A stretch of 55,044 nucleotides of DNA from Prevotellaceae bacterium (GCA_031267135.1 JAIRZQ010000193.1:1-55044); one strand, 5' to 3'; counted from the stretch's first letter, positions 8,163 through 16,838 are shown. Translations and numbers: made by a program. The notes: generated by a model from the sequence alone, not told the origin.

Positions 8163-9161
8163 ATGGTAATAGTAAAGGCGCCTGATATATATGTGGCAGG
8201 AACAAAAAACTCTGTAGCCACAGTATGGAAAAACAATGTGGAACTGTACGCTCTTACCAATGGTTCAACCTTTGCCGGTGTAAGTTCAATTTACGTATCG
8301 GGTGATGATGTATATGCGGCAGGATATGAAAACAGCACAAATAGTATGTACGGTAAGAGAGTAATTAAAGTATGGAAAAACGGCAGTGTACTGTATTATC
8401 TTAGCGATGGCTCAACCTTGTCCGATGTAAATTCAATTTATGTATCCGGCAATGATGTATATACGGCGGGACACGACGATATTGGTGTAAATAATTATCG
8501 TTATGTCGCTAAAGTATGGAAAAACGGCACAGCGCTGTACAGCCTTACAGATGGTTCTACTGATGCTTCTGTAGGTTCTGTTTATGTATCGGGTGGCGAT
8601 GTATATACGGCAGGATATGAAAGGAGTGTAAATGATAAAGATATAGCTAAAATATGGAAAAACGGCACAGAGCTGTACAGCCTTACAGACGGTTCTAATC
8701 ATGCTTATGCAACTTCTGTTTATGTATCGGACAGCGATGTATATGCTGCAGGATATGAAAGTAGTGGAAATAATATTGATAATTATGTAGCCAGAGTATG
8801 GAAAAACGGCACATTGCTGTACAGCCTTACAGAAGGTTATAATTATGCTTTTGCAGCTTCTGTTTATGTATCGGGCGGCGATGTATATACGGCAGGATAT
8901 GAAAGGAATGAAAGCGGCAAGCGAGTAGCCAAATTGTGGAAAAACGGAGCGGCGCAAAATCTTACGGATGGAACAAAAGGCGCTGAAGTGTATTCTGTTT
9001 GCATATTCGAGGGCGATGTATATGCATCAGGATACGAAGAAAATGATGCCGGTCACTTTGTAGCCAAATTATGGAAAAACGGAGAGGAATACGAACTTGC
9101 CATTGATGATTATACAAGATCTTCAGTTGCGTATTCAGTGTTTGTGAAAAGGAAAGAGTGA
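8163..9161 (+). CDS. C-terminal part of the same lipoprotein: seven WKNG repeats, probable beta-propeller
   Basis: This 332-aa reading lacks its own signal peptide. It carries seven repeats of about 45 residues, each with a W-K-N-G (or WKNN) turn, an L-x-DGS-like segment, SVYVSGGDVY and AGYE. The repeat begins with DIYVAG and ends with SVAYSVFVKR, the arrangement expected for closing a seven-bladed propeller. The coding frame extends back to about 8118 and completes the Big_2 domain of the preceding reading. The first Met (8163) is unlikely to be the native start. I do not recognise a named family for the repeat. A ligand-binding surface protein is the simplest reading, and whether it is expressed depends on the frameshift being real. 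Confidence 0.65.
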   Translation: MVIVKAPDIYVAGTKNSVATVWKNNVELYALTNGSTFAGVSSIYVSGDDVYAAGYENSTNSMYGKRVIKVWKNGSVLYYLSDGSTLSDVNSIYVSGNDVYTAGHDDIGVNNYRYVAKVWKNGTALYSLTDGSTDASVGSVYVSGGDVYTAGYERSVNDKDIAKIWKNGTELYSLTDGSNHAYATSVYVSDSDVYAAGYESSGNNIDNYVARVWKNGTLLYSLTEGYNYAFAASVYVSGGDVYTAGYERNESGKRVAKLWKNGAAQNLTDGTKGAEVYSVCIFEGDVYASGYEENDAGHFVAKLWKNGEEYELAIDDYTRSSVAYSVFVKRKE

Positions 9162-9227
9162 TGACAGGCTTTTCAAAAAACGAAACAGTTTAATATAAAA
9201 TACAGGAAGTAGAAACATGGCGCGTCG

Positions 9228-9383
9228 ATGACTATCAATGTTACTTTGAACTATCGTTTCTGCTGCTATGGACGGATATATGATTATCAAACCGATGGAA
9301 GAAAATATTTTTACATGCAGCATAATGTGAGGCATCAGGCGGGAATTCTGCCTGATGTCCGGCATAATTTAATAATATTTTAA
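9228..9383 (+). pseudogene. C-terminal remnant of a third cytolysin-like gene
   Basis: In frame from 9228, the reading contains NYRF, then GRIYDYQTDG, matching the last ~23 residues of CDCL B (YYRF ... GRIYDYQTDG) at protein and DNA level (about 9231-9296). The matched part then runs on into an unrelated tail to a stop at 9381-9383. No upstream cytolysin sequence remains between it and the repeat protein. It sits before BACON lipoprotein 2 just as CDCL B sits before BACON lipoprotein 1. Confidence 0.7.
9333..9357 (+). terminator. Hairpin before BACON lipoprotein 2
   Basis: CATCAGGC pairs exactly with GCCTGATG across a 9-base loop. There is no clear T tract, so it may be only an mRNA structure. 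Its place corresponds to the hairpin at 6796-6827. Confidence 0.35.
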
Positions 9384-9396
9384 AAATTATAAAAAC

Positions 9397-10338
9397 ATGA
9401 AACATATTAAAATACTTGCAGCCCTTGCGTTGTTGTTGGCGGCTTCGTGCAGCAGGGATGAAGAGCCTCAAATATGGAAAATAACTCCCGATTTCACCCC
9501 TGTCCTTTTTTCGGCGGACGGTTTAAGCGTATCGCTGGGGAACGGATGGCGTGATGAGCCGGCTACATTTACAGTAACCGTACCCAAAAATGAGTCGTGG
9601 GATGTAACATCTACCCGGTCGTGGGTGCATATTGCCAAAACAGCAAATACCTTTACGCTGTCGGCAGATCCTGTTGACCTTGTAGCTCCAGAACGGGCAG
9701 GCGTTTCGATAAAATCAGGAGAAAACATACTATGGTCTGCAGTCGTAGAGCAGGAAGCGGCGCTTTCGGTATATCCCCTTAATCCTGTTGTTTTTTCACT
9801 TCAGGGCATTGCCGGCAATAAAACTTTTCGCGTGCATGCAAGCCGCAATAGGGAATGGGACGCCGTATCAAGCGAATCCTGGCTTAATGTTAGCAAAAAT
9901 GCAGACGAAGGTACATTTTCGCTCTCTGCCGCCGCCAATACTGCCGCTACGGCGCCGCCGCCGGCTACGGTAACTGTCAGTTCGGGCACGGCAACTCCCA
10001 TAGTTATAGATGTTACGCAGGAAGGACCTGTACTGACTGTTACTCCGGCGGGTACAGCTCTGGTTTTCTCTGCTGATGGCGAAAGCGCAAAATTGGATGG
10101 CGAACCATTGAACAGCTTGTTTTTTGAAATTTATACAAATATAAAAGAGCCGACTGTCAGCATAACATCCTCTCAATATTGGGTACATATTGGAACTGTT
10201 GATGTAAATGATGTAGTAGTTGGATTTTGGATTTCTGCTTCTCCTAATACATTTTTTCCATGGCATCATACAGGCACTATTACCATAACAGTAAACAGTC
10301 TGCCTCCTGTAATAATGCAAGTATCTCAACTGCTATAA
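9397..10338 (+). CDS. BACON-domain surface lipoprotein 2
   Basis: A 313-aa paralogue of the 6859-7824 product. The lipoprotein signal ends AASC (Cys18), followed by SRDEE, an acidic export-type sequence. BACON repeat 1 contains TFTVTVPKNESWDVTS and WVHIAK; repeat 2 contains EWDAVSSESWLNVSKNADEG and ends VIDVTQE; a third, weaker unit runs to the C-terminus. Stretches of the second repeat are nearly identical to lipoprotein 1 at DNA level, whereas the signal peptide matches the gene at 7873 instead, so the copy is a mosaic. It follows the cytolysin remnant directly. Confidence 0.8.
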   Translation: MKHIKILAALALLLAASCSRDEEPQIWKITPDFTPVLFSADGLSVSLGNGWRDEPATFTVTVPKNESWDVTSTRSWVHIAKTANTFTLSADPVDLVAPERAGVSIKSGENILWSAVVEQEAALSVYPLNPVVFSLQGIAGNKTFRVHASRNREWDAVSSESWLNVSKNADEGTFSLSAAANTAATAPPPATVTVSSGTATPIVIDVTQEGPVLTVTPAGTALVFSADGESAKLDGEPLNSLFFEIYTNIKEPTVSITSSQYWVHIGTVDVNDVVVGFWISASPNTFFPWHHTGTITITVNSLPPVIMQVSQLL

Positions 10339-10360
10339 CGGTGAACAGTAAAAACATGTA

Positions 10361-10614
10361 CCTCATGTTACGCAGGACAGTTAAAGCCGCATTGCTTGAA
10401 AGGCAATATCTTAATAACCGCAGGTCACCGACCTGCGAAGAACGGTCATCGCTACTGTTTCTGCCTGAAAGTCAGGACAAACGAAGCGTACGAAACTCCT
10501 GCCTGAAAGGCAGTATGATATTGCAGTTTCCTTGCCGATGGTCGATGACCATAGGTTATGAAAATTACGTCCTTTCAGGATTGTGTGGTTCTGACCGATT
10601 GTGCGTAACATCAG
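10361..10614. repeat. Inverted-repeat (MITE-like) element, copy 2
   Basis: About 254 bases bounded by CTCATGTTACGCA and TGCGTAACATCAG (inverted, one mismatch). The ends match the short element at 39-116. The interior holds a GCAGGTC/GACCTGC palindrome and repeated CCTGAAAG/CTTTCAGG blocks in both orientations, which suggests a folded RNA or DNA. An ORF of 125 aa (10260-10637) crosses it but also overlaps the end of the BACON gene and is judged spurious. The remainder of the gap to 10769 shows no gene. Confidence 0.6.
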
Positions 10615-10769
10615 TAATTAAGATGAATATCGGATAATAGACCTGAAAGGATTATATTTGCGTATGACTATGAACATTTTCAAAAAATGATAAACAAAAT
10701 ATTACATAGAAGTGTTTATTATCCCGAAAGCGATGAATATCCTGCTGAATGTTAAATATTCCTAAAATA

Positions 10770-10801
10770 TTGAAAAATAGTCATATTAATTACTAACTTC
10801 G
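10770..10801 (+). promoter_or_regulatory. Possible promoter of the DUF1573 gene
   Basis: TTG (10770-10772) lies 21 bases before TAACTTCG, one base off TAnnTTTG. It is about 67 bases before the start codon. Weak. Confidence 0.25.
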
Positions 10802-10868
10802 CAATGTATTTGTCACAAAACTAAAACTACATATTTATAATTTTGATGAAATAAAGAAAATTAAGTAT

Positions 10869-11261
10869 ATGAAAAAAATTGGCTTTATATTATTAGCTTT
10901 GGTATTATCTACCGGCTTTGTGATAGCCCAGGATGGAGATAAAACCCCGAAGGCTGTCTTTACAAAAGATGTACATGACTTTGGTAAAGTAGAAGAAAGC
11001 GTAGGTTCTGTTACATGCGAATTTGTTTTCAAAAATGAAGGTACTGCCCCGCTGTTTGTCCAACGTGTACAAACTACATGCGGATGCACGACACCCGATT
11101 ATACAAAGGAGCCTGTTTTTCCCGGAAAAACAGGAACAATAAAAATTACTTATTCGACAACAGGACGTCCCGGAATTTTTATTAAAGAAATAACAATCTT
11201 TACAAATGTTCCCGATACTGTTTATAAAGTACGCATCAAAGGAGAAGTTATTCGCAAATAA
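10869..11261 (+). CDS. DUF1573 family secreted protein
   Basis: A 130-aa protein with a Sec signal peptide (MKKIGFILLALVL..., cut likely after VIAQ), then one DUF1573 Ig-like domain. The domain shows HDFGKVEE (about 37-44), EFVFKNEGTAPL, the TTCGCTTPDY Cys-containing loop and the end KVRIKGEV. The family is abundant in Bacteroidota, periplasmic or exported, and of unknown molecular function. It is monocistronic, between a repeat element and a strong terminator. Confidence 0.9.
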   Translation: MKKIGFILLALVLSTGFVIAQDGDKTPKAVFTKDVHDFGKVEESVGSVTCEFVFKNEGTAPLFVQRVQTTCGCTTPDYTKEPVFPGKTGTIKITYSTTGRPGIFIKEITIFTNVPDTVYKVRIKGEVIRK

Positions 11262-11283
11262 CGAAATACATATTAAGAAAAAA

Positions 11284-11319
11284 GGAGGGTATGTCAAAAG
11301 GCACATCCTCGGTTTTTTT
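11284..11319 (+). terminator. Rho-independent terminator of the DUF1573 gene
   Basis: GAGGGTATGT pairs with GCACATCCTC (G-U pairs and one mismatch), followed by a run of seven or more T. It is 23 bases after the stop codon. Confidence 0.8.
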
Positions 11320-11323
11320 GCAA

Positions 11324-11355
11324 AAAAGTCCGGATTTTCCCAAGCTCGGACTTTT
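11324..11355. terminator. Second hairpin with T tail
   Basis: AAAAGTCCG and CGGACTTTT form a 9-bp stem around a 14-base loop. It has A and T runs on the two sides, so it may end transcripts from either direction. It could serve the minus-strand fabD transcript as well as back up the previous terminator. Confidence 0.5.
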
Positions 11356-11415
11356 ATATATCCCCTAAAATTTGTATATTAGAGCATACAAATTAACTTA
11401 TATCAAAGGTCCTTT

Positions 11416-11494
11416 GGGACACCAGTAAAACCCTGTGGAGAAAAGAAAAAAAGAAGTAGATTGTTGCCTAAACACAGGGTTTTGCTGGTGTCCC
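11416..11494. repeat. Long perfect-stem inverted repeat
   Basis: 22-base arms (11416-11437 and 11473-11494; arm starts GGGACACCAG, ends CCCTGTG) pair with a single G-U. They enclose 35 bases that are purine-rich. No ORF. It may be a transposon-derived palindrome, the fold of a small RNA, or a processing site. Confidence 0.65.
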
Positions 11495-11500
11495 GTTTAA

Positions 11501-11545
11501 TAGAACGTTGAGCAGGCGGCGTTTCCACAAGTCATAGTTGTAAAC
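11501..11545 (-). repeat. Fragment of the dispersed repeat seen at 33 kb and 46 kb
   Basis: Read on the minus strand it matches the AACGCCGCCTGCTCAACG segment and its flank in the 46097-46433 copy. The first 23 bases match exactly and the next ~22 match with a few changes. The rest of the element is missing here. Bases 11546-11588 hold nothing else. Confidence 0.6.
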
Positions 11546-11588
11546 CATAGAAACGCAGCACGTCAAGTCTCTGTGCAGGTATTATGTA

Positions 11589-11939
11589 TTATTCTTGTCT
11601 TTTGGAAAAAATCATTAAAAATAAGCCTGTTACTTTCAGCGATATGGCTCCGTAAAAAAGTACCTTATACAAAGCAGGTATCGGAAAAACCGTCTTAAAC
11701 AGCATCGATGCTAAAATCAATGCCACGCCGGTCAAAATTAAGCAGAGCCATAAACTCGGTCTGAATCCCTTTTCGGAAAAAACAGCTGTCAGAAAAAATA
11801 TTTTAAATATGATTGCCGTACTTAATAGTAGCCAGAAATAATATGCAGGCGCTACTGTGAATTTAAAGGCAAAAGCAATGGCTAATATTCCCAAACCGAC
11901 ATATAAAAATGTTTTTTTATGCTTTTGTATCTGTTTCAT
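11589..11939 (-). CDS. Small integral membrane protein, unknown function
   Basis: From the Met at 11939 (MKQIQKHKK) the product is 116 aa with about four hydrophobic helices (TFLYVGLGILAIAFAF, FWLLLSTAIIFKIFF, LWLCLILTGVALILA, VLFYGAISLKVTGLFLMIF) and a lysine-rich N-terminus. The longer reading from 11996 would add 19 residues that run back toward the fabD stop. It lies 78 bases after fabD on the same strand, so co-transcription is likely. I do not recognise a family; a conserved Bacteroidales membrane protein is likely. Confidence 0.6.
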   Translation of the reverse strand: MKQIQKHKKTFLYVGLGILAIAFAFKFTVAPAYYFWLLLSTAIIFKIFFLTAVFSEKGFRPSLWLCLILTGVALILASMLFKTVFPIPALYKVLFYGAISLKVTGLFLMIFSKRQE

Positions 11940-12017
11940 ATTCACTGTGCCTGTTTTTAGAGGGTGTACGATGCGGCAAATCTGTCGTATTGGCAAACAG
12001 CAGTAGCGCCGGGCAAA

Positions 12018-12899
12018 TTATAGTGTCTGTTTGCTTTCGGCTTCAACGCTGCTGTTTATTTTCCTTACCAAGCCCTGCAATACGCTGCCGGGTCCTAATT
12101 CTATAAAATGAGTAGCGCCGGCGGCGCACATGTTTTGTATGGTTTGTGTCCAGCGTACAGGCGAAGTAAGCTGCTGTATGAGATTTTTCTTAATTGTATT
12201 TGCATCGATATAAGGCTTTGCATCTGCGTTCTGATAAACGGGACACACAGGTGCTGTAAACTGCGTTGCTTCAATGGCTGATTGAAGTTCAATGCGAGCC
12301 GGTTCCATCAACGGCGAGTGAAATGCTCCGCCGACCTGCAAAACGAGAGCGCGGCGCGCGCCTGCTTCTTTTAATTTTACGCATGCAGCTTCAACGGCGA
12401 CGACTGTTCCCGATATTACCAGCTGTCCGGGACAGTTATAATTTGCAGCAACAACAATTCCATCCATATTTGCGCATATTTCTTCAACTTTGGCATCGTC
12501 CAAGCCGATAACAGCCGCCATTGTTGACGGTTCTTTTTCGCAGGCTTTTTGCATTGCATTTGCACGTGCGGCAACAAGCTTCAATCCATCCTCAAACGAC
12601 ACTGCCTTTGCTGCAACAAGTGCGGAAAATTCGCCAAGCGAGTGTCCTGCAACCATGTCGGGCTTGAAGTCGTCAAGCAGGTTTGCAAGAACCGCAGAAT
12701 GAATAAATATTGCAGGCTGCGTAACTTTGGTTTGTTTAAGGTCGGCATCTGTGCCTGCAAACATCAGGTCGGTAATACGAAAACCAAGAATATCGTTGGC
12801 TTTTTCAAACATTTCTTTTGCTTGAGCAAAATTATCGTAAAGCGTTTTGCCCATTCCTGTAAATTGCGCTCCCTGACCGGGGAAAATATATGCTTTCAT
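12018..12899 (-). CDS. fabD: Malonyl-CoA:ACP transacylase
   Basis: Moves the malonyl group from CoA to acyl carrier protein at the start of type II fatty-acid synthesis in the cytoplasm. 293 aa, the family length. FPGQGAQFTGMG (6-17) is the N-terminal oxyanion-loop motif, GHSLGE (about 90-95) contains the nucleophilic Ser, AFHSPLM holds the partner His, and the C-terminal ELGPGSVLQGLV is typical. No other fab genes are adjacent. A likely promoter is at 12926. Confidence 0.95.
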   Translation of the reverse strand: MKAYIFPGQGAQFTGMGKTLYDNFAQAKEMFEKANDILGFRITDLMFAGTDADLKQTKVTQPAIFIHSAVLANLLDDFKPDMVAGHSLGEFSALVAAKAVSFEDGLKLVAARANAMQKACEKEPSTMAAVIGLDDAKVEEICANMDGIVVAANYNCPGQLVISGTVVAVEAACVKLKEAGARRALVLQVGGAFHSPLMEPARIELQSAIEATQFTAPVCPVYQNADAKPYIDANTIKKNLIQQLTSPVRWTQTIQNMCAAGATHFIELGPGSVLQGLVRKINSSVEAESKQTL

Positions 12900-12925
12900 A
12901 CTCGTTATTTTTGAAAATTTTACTG

Positions 12926-12933
12926 CAAATATA
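12926..12933 (-). promoter_or_regulatory. Promoter -7 element of fabD
   Basis: On the minus strand TATATTTG fits TAnnTTTG, 27 bases before the fabD start codon. No clear -33. Between here and the rpsL promoter (12934-13215) only AT-rich sequence is seen, including the palindrome AAAATAAA/TTTATTTT near 13134. Confidence 0.45.
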
Positions 12934-13215
12934 CGATAAATTTATAAAGTTAATACCGTTTATAAAATTAGAAAATTCGTTTACCTTAATATTTTATAAA
13001 AACTTGAAATCTTCAAAATAGTTTCCCGGCTTTTGGACTTCCGATTTCTTTTTTGCATTAATTTTTTGAAAATTTCCTTAAAAATTAGCGGTATAATAAC
13101 GAGGCTTGTCGTACACTCGGAGCCGGTTTAATAAAATAAAACTTTATTTTAAGAAAATTTAACTGTTTAAGATTAAAAAATACCTCTATATGTATCAAAA
13201 AAATATTGATAAATA

Positions 13216-13246
13216 TTTGCCATATTAAAAAAATGATTTACCTTTG
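13216..13246 (+). promoter_or_regulatory. Promoter of the ribosomal-protein cluster
   Basis: TTTG (13216-13219), exactly 19 bases, then TACCTTTG (13239-13246): a textbook Bacteroidota -33/-7 pair. It is the best promoter in the window. Transcription would start near 13253, giving a leader of about 45 nt before rpsL, too short for an elaborate leader RNA. Confidence 0.8.
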
Positions 13247-13298
13247 CAGCCCATTTTAGAGGAAAGATAAACATAATAGATTTGAATAACAGTAATTT

Positions 13299-13676
13299 AT
13301 GCCAACAATTCAACAATTAGTAAGAAAAGGACGCTTACAGGCAGAAAACAGCAGTAAAGCACCGTCATTAGACGCATGTCCTCAACGCAGAGGCGTATGT
13401 GTGCGCGTTTATACCACAACGCCCAAAAAACCAAACTCGGCAATGCGTAAGGTTGCGCGTGTAAGGTTAACGAACGGAAAAGAAGTGAACGCATATATTC
13501 CGGGCGAAGGACATAACTTGCAGGAACACTCCATAGTGCTTGTTCGCGGCGGTCGTGTTAAAGACCTTCCGGGCGTGCGCTATCACCTTGTTCGGGGAGC
13601 GCTTGATGCAGCAGGAGTGGAAGGACGCAATCAGCGGCGCTCAAAATACGGAACCAAACGTCCGAAGAAAAAGTAA
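13299..13676 (+). CDS. rpsL: 30S ribosomal protein S12
   Basis: A decoding-centre protein of the small subunit, 125 aa. The universal segments [13 protein letters not shown] (the first streptomycin-linked Lys lies here) and [13 protein letters not shown] (the second) are intact with wild-type residues, so no resistance mutation is visible. The basic C-terminus ends RPKKK. It is the first gene of the cluster, behind the promoter at 13216; rpsG follows after 76 bases. Confidence 0.98.
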   Translation: MPTIQQLVRKGRLQAENSSKAPSLDACPQRRGVCVRVYTTTPKKPNSAMRKVARVRLTNGKEVNAYIPGEGHNLQEHSIVLVRGGRVKDLPGVRYHLVRGALDAAGVEGRNQRRSKYGTKRPKKK

Positions 13677-13752
13677 TCAACAGCGAAAATCGGCAATAAA
13701 TGTTAGCCGGTATGAGCAAAGAATAAAAAATAAAGTAAAAAATTAAGAACAA

Positions 13753-14229
13753 ATGAGAAAATCGAAGCCTAAAAAGAGGATTCTGCTTCCCGACCCCAAA
13801 TTCGGTGACGTATTGGTTACCCGGTTTGTAAACGGTTTGATGTTACAGGGAAAGAAGAGTATTGCCTATAAGATATTCTATGAAGCTATAGATATGATAG
13901 GCGAGAAGATGAAAGATTCAGACAAGGCTCCTCTCGACATTTGGAAAAAAGCGCTTGAAAACGTTACGCCTCAGGTTGAGGTTAAAAGTAAACGTATTGG
14001 CGGTGCAAACTTTCAGGTGCCTGTTGAAGTGAGACCCGCAAGAAAAATTTCAATCAGCATGAAAAACATGATTGTGTTTGCTCGTAAACGTTCGGGACGC
14101 TCAATGGCAGAAAAATTATGCGCCGAAATAGTAGCAGCCTACAATCAGGAAGGCGCAGCATTCAAACGTAAGGAAGACATGCACAGAATGGCGGAAGCAA
14201 ATAAGGCATTTGCACATTTCAAGTTTTAA
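13753..14229 (+). CDS. rpsG: 30S ribosomal protein S7
   Basis: The primary binder of the 3' major domain of 16S rRNA and organiser of the head, 158 aa. Starts MRKSKPKKR; the helical core contains [22 protein letters not shown] in pieces and [11 protein letters not shown] near residues 86-96. In enteric bacteria S7 represses the str operon from the S12-S7 spacer; the 76-base spacer here shows no obvious conserved fold. fusA begins 30 bases later. Confidence 0.97.
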   Translation: MRKSKPKKRILLPDPKFGDVLVTRFVNGLMLQGKKSIAYKIFYEAIDMIGEKMKDSDKAPLDIWKKALENVTPQVEVKSKRIGGANFQVPVEVRPARKISISMKNMIVFARKRSGRSMAEKLCAEIVAAYNQEGAAFKRKEDMHRMAEANKAFAHFKF

Positions 14230-14259
14230 TTCCGCAAGATTGAGAGTAAATAAAAATAA

Positions 14260-16377
14260 ATGACAGTAAGAGATTTAAAATATACGCGAAATATAGGAAT
14301 CATGGCGCATATTGATGCAGGCAAAACGACTACATCAGAGCGCATTTTATTTTATACAGGCAAAACGCATCGAATTGGCGAGGTGCATGATGGCGCAGCC
14401 ACTATGGACTGGATGGTACAGGAACAGGAGCGCGGTATTACAATTACATCCGCGGCAACTACAACTTTCTGGAACTATGCCGATAAAACATATCAGATAA
14501 ATCTTATAGATACGCCCGGACACGTTGATTTTACCGTAGAAGTAGAACGGTCGTTGCGCGTATTGGATGGAACGGTTGCTACATTTTGCGCCGTAGGTGG
14601 CGTTGAACCGCAATCGGAAACAGTATGGCGCCAAGCCGAAAAATATAAAGTTCCCCGTATAGCCTATGTGAATAAAATGGACAGAATAGGCGCCGATTTT
14701 ATGAACGTAGTTCAGCAAATGAAAGAAAAGTTGGGAACAAATCCCGTTCCCATAGTATTGCCGATAGGAGCGGAAGAACTGTTCAAAGGCGTTGTTGATC
14801 TTATAACAAATAAAGCATACATATTTTTCGACGATAAAACGGTAACTCATAATTTCGTTGTTGAAGACGTGCCTGCCGATATGCAGGAAGAAGTGGATGC
14901 CGCCCGCGAGAAACTTATAGAATCAATAGCCGAATTTAACGATGTGCTTCTTGAAAAGTTTTTTGATGATCCCAATTCCATATCGGAAGAAGAAATTGTA
15001 GAAACATTGCGTAAGGCAACAATAGCAATGAAAGTTGTGCCTGTAATGTGCGGTTCGTCATTTAAAAACAAGGGAGTGCAGTATTTGCTCGATGCAATAG
15101 TTCGTTATCTGCCGAGTCCGATAGACAAGGGAGAAGTTTTTGGCGTTGATGATGACAATAATGAAATATCGCGCAGGTCTGATGTAAAAGAACCGTTTTG
15201 TGCGCTGGTGTTCAAAATAGCAACTGACCCTTATGTGGGACGTTTGGCATTTATAAGAGTCTATTCGGGACACATAGATGCCGGAAGTTATGTTTATAAC
15301 AGTCGCTCGCAGCGAAAAGAACGTGTTGCACGCTTGTATCAGATGCACTCAAACAAGCAAAATCCTATTGAATTTGTAGAGGCGGGAGATATTTGCGCAT
15401 GTGTAGGTTTTAAAGATTTGCGCACCGGAGATACTATTTGCGACGAAAAACATTTAATATCGCTGGAATCGATGACATTTCCCGATCCTGTTATCGGTTT
15501 GGCAATCGAACCTAAAACGCAAAAAGACCTTGACAAATTAGGTATTGCACTTGGAAAACTTGCCGAGGAAGATCCTACTTTTACCGTAAAGACAGACGAA
15601 GACAACGGTCAAACAATTATCAGCGGAATGGGCGAGCTTCATTTGGAAATTATTGTTGATAGACTGAAACGTGAATTTGGCGTTGAAATTAACCAGGGAG
15701 CGCCGCAGGTTAACTATAAGGAAGCCTTGCGCAAAACATGCGAACATCGCGAAGTATTTAAGAAACAGACAGGCGGTCGCGGTAAATTTGCCGATATTAT
15801 AGTAACAATAGGACCTGTTGACAGCAAGGAAATTACCGGATTGCAATTTATTGACAGCGTAAAAGGCGGTAATATTCCGAAAGAATATATTCCATCGGTA
15901 GAGAAAGGATTTAAAGCGGCAATGGTAAACGGGCCTCTTGCCGGTTACGAAATAGAAAGCATGAAAATAGAATTGAAAGATGGTTCGTTCCATCCTGTTG
16001 ATTCCGATTCGCTTTCATTTGAAATTTGCGCCCGTACGGCATTTCGTCATGCGGCAATCAAAGCGAATCCCGTATTGATGGAACCGATAATGTCGCTGGA
16101 AGTTGTTACTCCGGACGAATACATGGGCGATGTAATTGGCGATCTTAATCGCCGCAGAGGAATGATTGTAGGAACAGAAGCCAAAGGAAATGCACAGGTG
16201 GTAAAAGCAAAAGTTCCATTATCGGAACAGTTCGGATACGTAACGGTATTGCGTACCATTACATCAGGACGGGCAACATCGACAATGGAATTTTCTCATT
16301 ACGAAGAAGTACCTGCAAGCATAGCAAAAACAGTAATAGAAAAAGCATCAGGAAAGAAAATTGCTGATGATGAATAA
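14260..16377 (+). CDS. fusA: Elongation factor G (canonical)
   Basis: The GTPase that drives tRNA-mRNA translocation and, with RRF, ribosome recycling; cytoplasmic, 705 aa. All G motifs are intact: AHIDAGKTT (16-24), RGITI of switch I (58-62), DTPGHVDF with the catalytic His88 (84-91) and NKMD (138-141). Domains II-V follow. It contrasts with the degenerate paralogue at 473-2629. No tuf gene follows; rpsJ begins after 46 bases, so the str and S10 clusters are joined. Confidence 0.98.
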   Translation: MTVRDLKYTRNIGIMAHIDAGKTTTSERILFYTGKTHRIGEVHDGAATMDWMVQEQERGITITSAATTTFWNYADKTYQINLIDTPGHVDFTVEVERSLRVLDGTVATFCAVGGVEPQSETVWRQAEKYKVPRIAYVNKMDRIGADFMNVVQQMKEKLGTNPVPIVLPIGAEELFKGVVDLITNKAYIFFDDKTVTHNFVVEDVPADMQEEVDAAREKLIESIAEFNDVLLEKFFDDPNSISEEEIVETLRKATIAMKVVPVMCGSSFKNKGVQYLLDAIVRYLPSPIDKGEVFGVDDDNNEISRRSDVKEPFCALVFKIATDPYVGRLAFIRVYSGHIDAGSYVYNSRSQRKERVARLYQMHSNKQNPIEFVEAGDICACVGFKDLRTGDTICDEKHLISLESMTFPDPVIGLAIEPKTQKDLDKLGIALGKLAEEDPTFTVKTDEDNGQTIISGMGELHLEIIVDRLKREFGVEINQGAPQVNYKEALRKTCEHREVFKKQTGGRGKFADIIVTIGPVDSKEITGLQFIDSVKGGNIPKEYIPSVEKGFKAAMVNGPLAGYEIESMKIELKDGSFHPVDSDSLSFEICARTAFRHAAIKANPVLMEPIMSLEVVTPDEYMGDVIGDLNRRRGMIVGTEAKGNAQVVKAKVPLSEQFGYVTVLRTITSGRATSTMEFSHYEEVPASIAKTVIEKASGKKIADDE

Positions 16378-16423
16378 AATAAAAACCTGAATAAGTTAAA
16401 ATGAAATTTTAAACAGTTTAATA

Positions 16424-16729
16424 ATGAGTCAAAAAATTAGAATAAAGCTCAAATCATTCGATCACACTCTCGTAGATAAATCGGCAGAGAAGATCGTAAA
16501 AACAGTAAAATTGACAGGCGCAATAGTAAGCGGACCTATACCATTGCCTACGCAAAAGAAGATTTTCACGGTAAACCGATCTACTTTTGTAAACAAAAAA
16601 GCGCGCGAGCAGTTTCAGCTGTGCGCATTCAAGCGTTTGCTGGATATCTACAGTTCTACGCCCAAAACAGTTGATGCGCTTATGAAGCTTGAATTGCCGA
16701 GCGGAGTTGAAGTAGAAATCAAAGTGTGA
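16424..16729 (+). CDS. rpsJ: 30S ribosomal protein S10
   Basis: A head protein of the small subunit (also the NusE antitermination factor in other bacteria), 101 aa. [14 protein letters not shown] at the N-terminus and [15 protein letters not shown] on the extended loop are the family signatures. The tip keeps the usual sequence around the tetracycline-linked loop. A 135-base spacer with a hairpin separates it from rplC, unusually long for this cluster. Confidence 0.97.
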   Translation: MSQKIRIKLKSFDHTLVDKSAEKIVKTVKLTGAIVSGPIPLPTQKKIFTVNRSTFVNKKAREQFQLCAFKRLLDIYSSTPKTVDALMKLELPSGVEVEIKV

Positions 16730-16803
16730 TGAGATTGTCGACAATGAGATAAATAATGACGAAAGTTAAAGATAAAAATTAGTAAATATATAATAAATAA
16801 TCA

Positions 16804-16838
16804 CTTACAGAAGTTTTCCGACAGAGGAAACGGGTAAG
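16804..16838 (+). promoter_or_regulatory. Stem-loop in the rpsJ-rplC spacer
   Basis: Nested pairing: outer CTTAC with GTAAG and inner GTTTTCC with GGAAAC around the loop GACAGA. It sits 27 bases before the L3 start codon, in the longest spacer of the S10 part. There is no T tract, so a translational or autoregulatory element is more likely than a terminator. Inference from position and fold only. Confidence 0.35.

Noticed and set aside
8433..8957. 174-aa minus-strand ORF with repeats
   Set aside because: It is the reverse complement of the WKNG repeats; the regularity is inherited from the real gene.
3206..10338. Polysaccharide utilisation locus
   Set aside because: BACON domains suggested it, but there is no SusC/TonB receptor, SusD, glycosidase or regulator, and the two main proteins fit the cytolysin family instead.
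10260..10637. 125-aa ORF across the repeat element
   Set aside because: It overlaps the end of the BACON gene in another frame and otherwise follows the repeat element; no domain or start signal.
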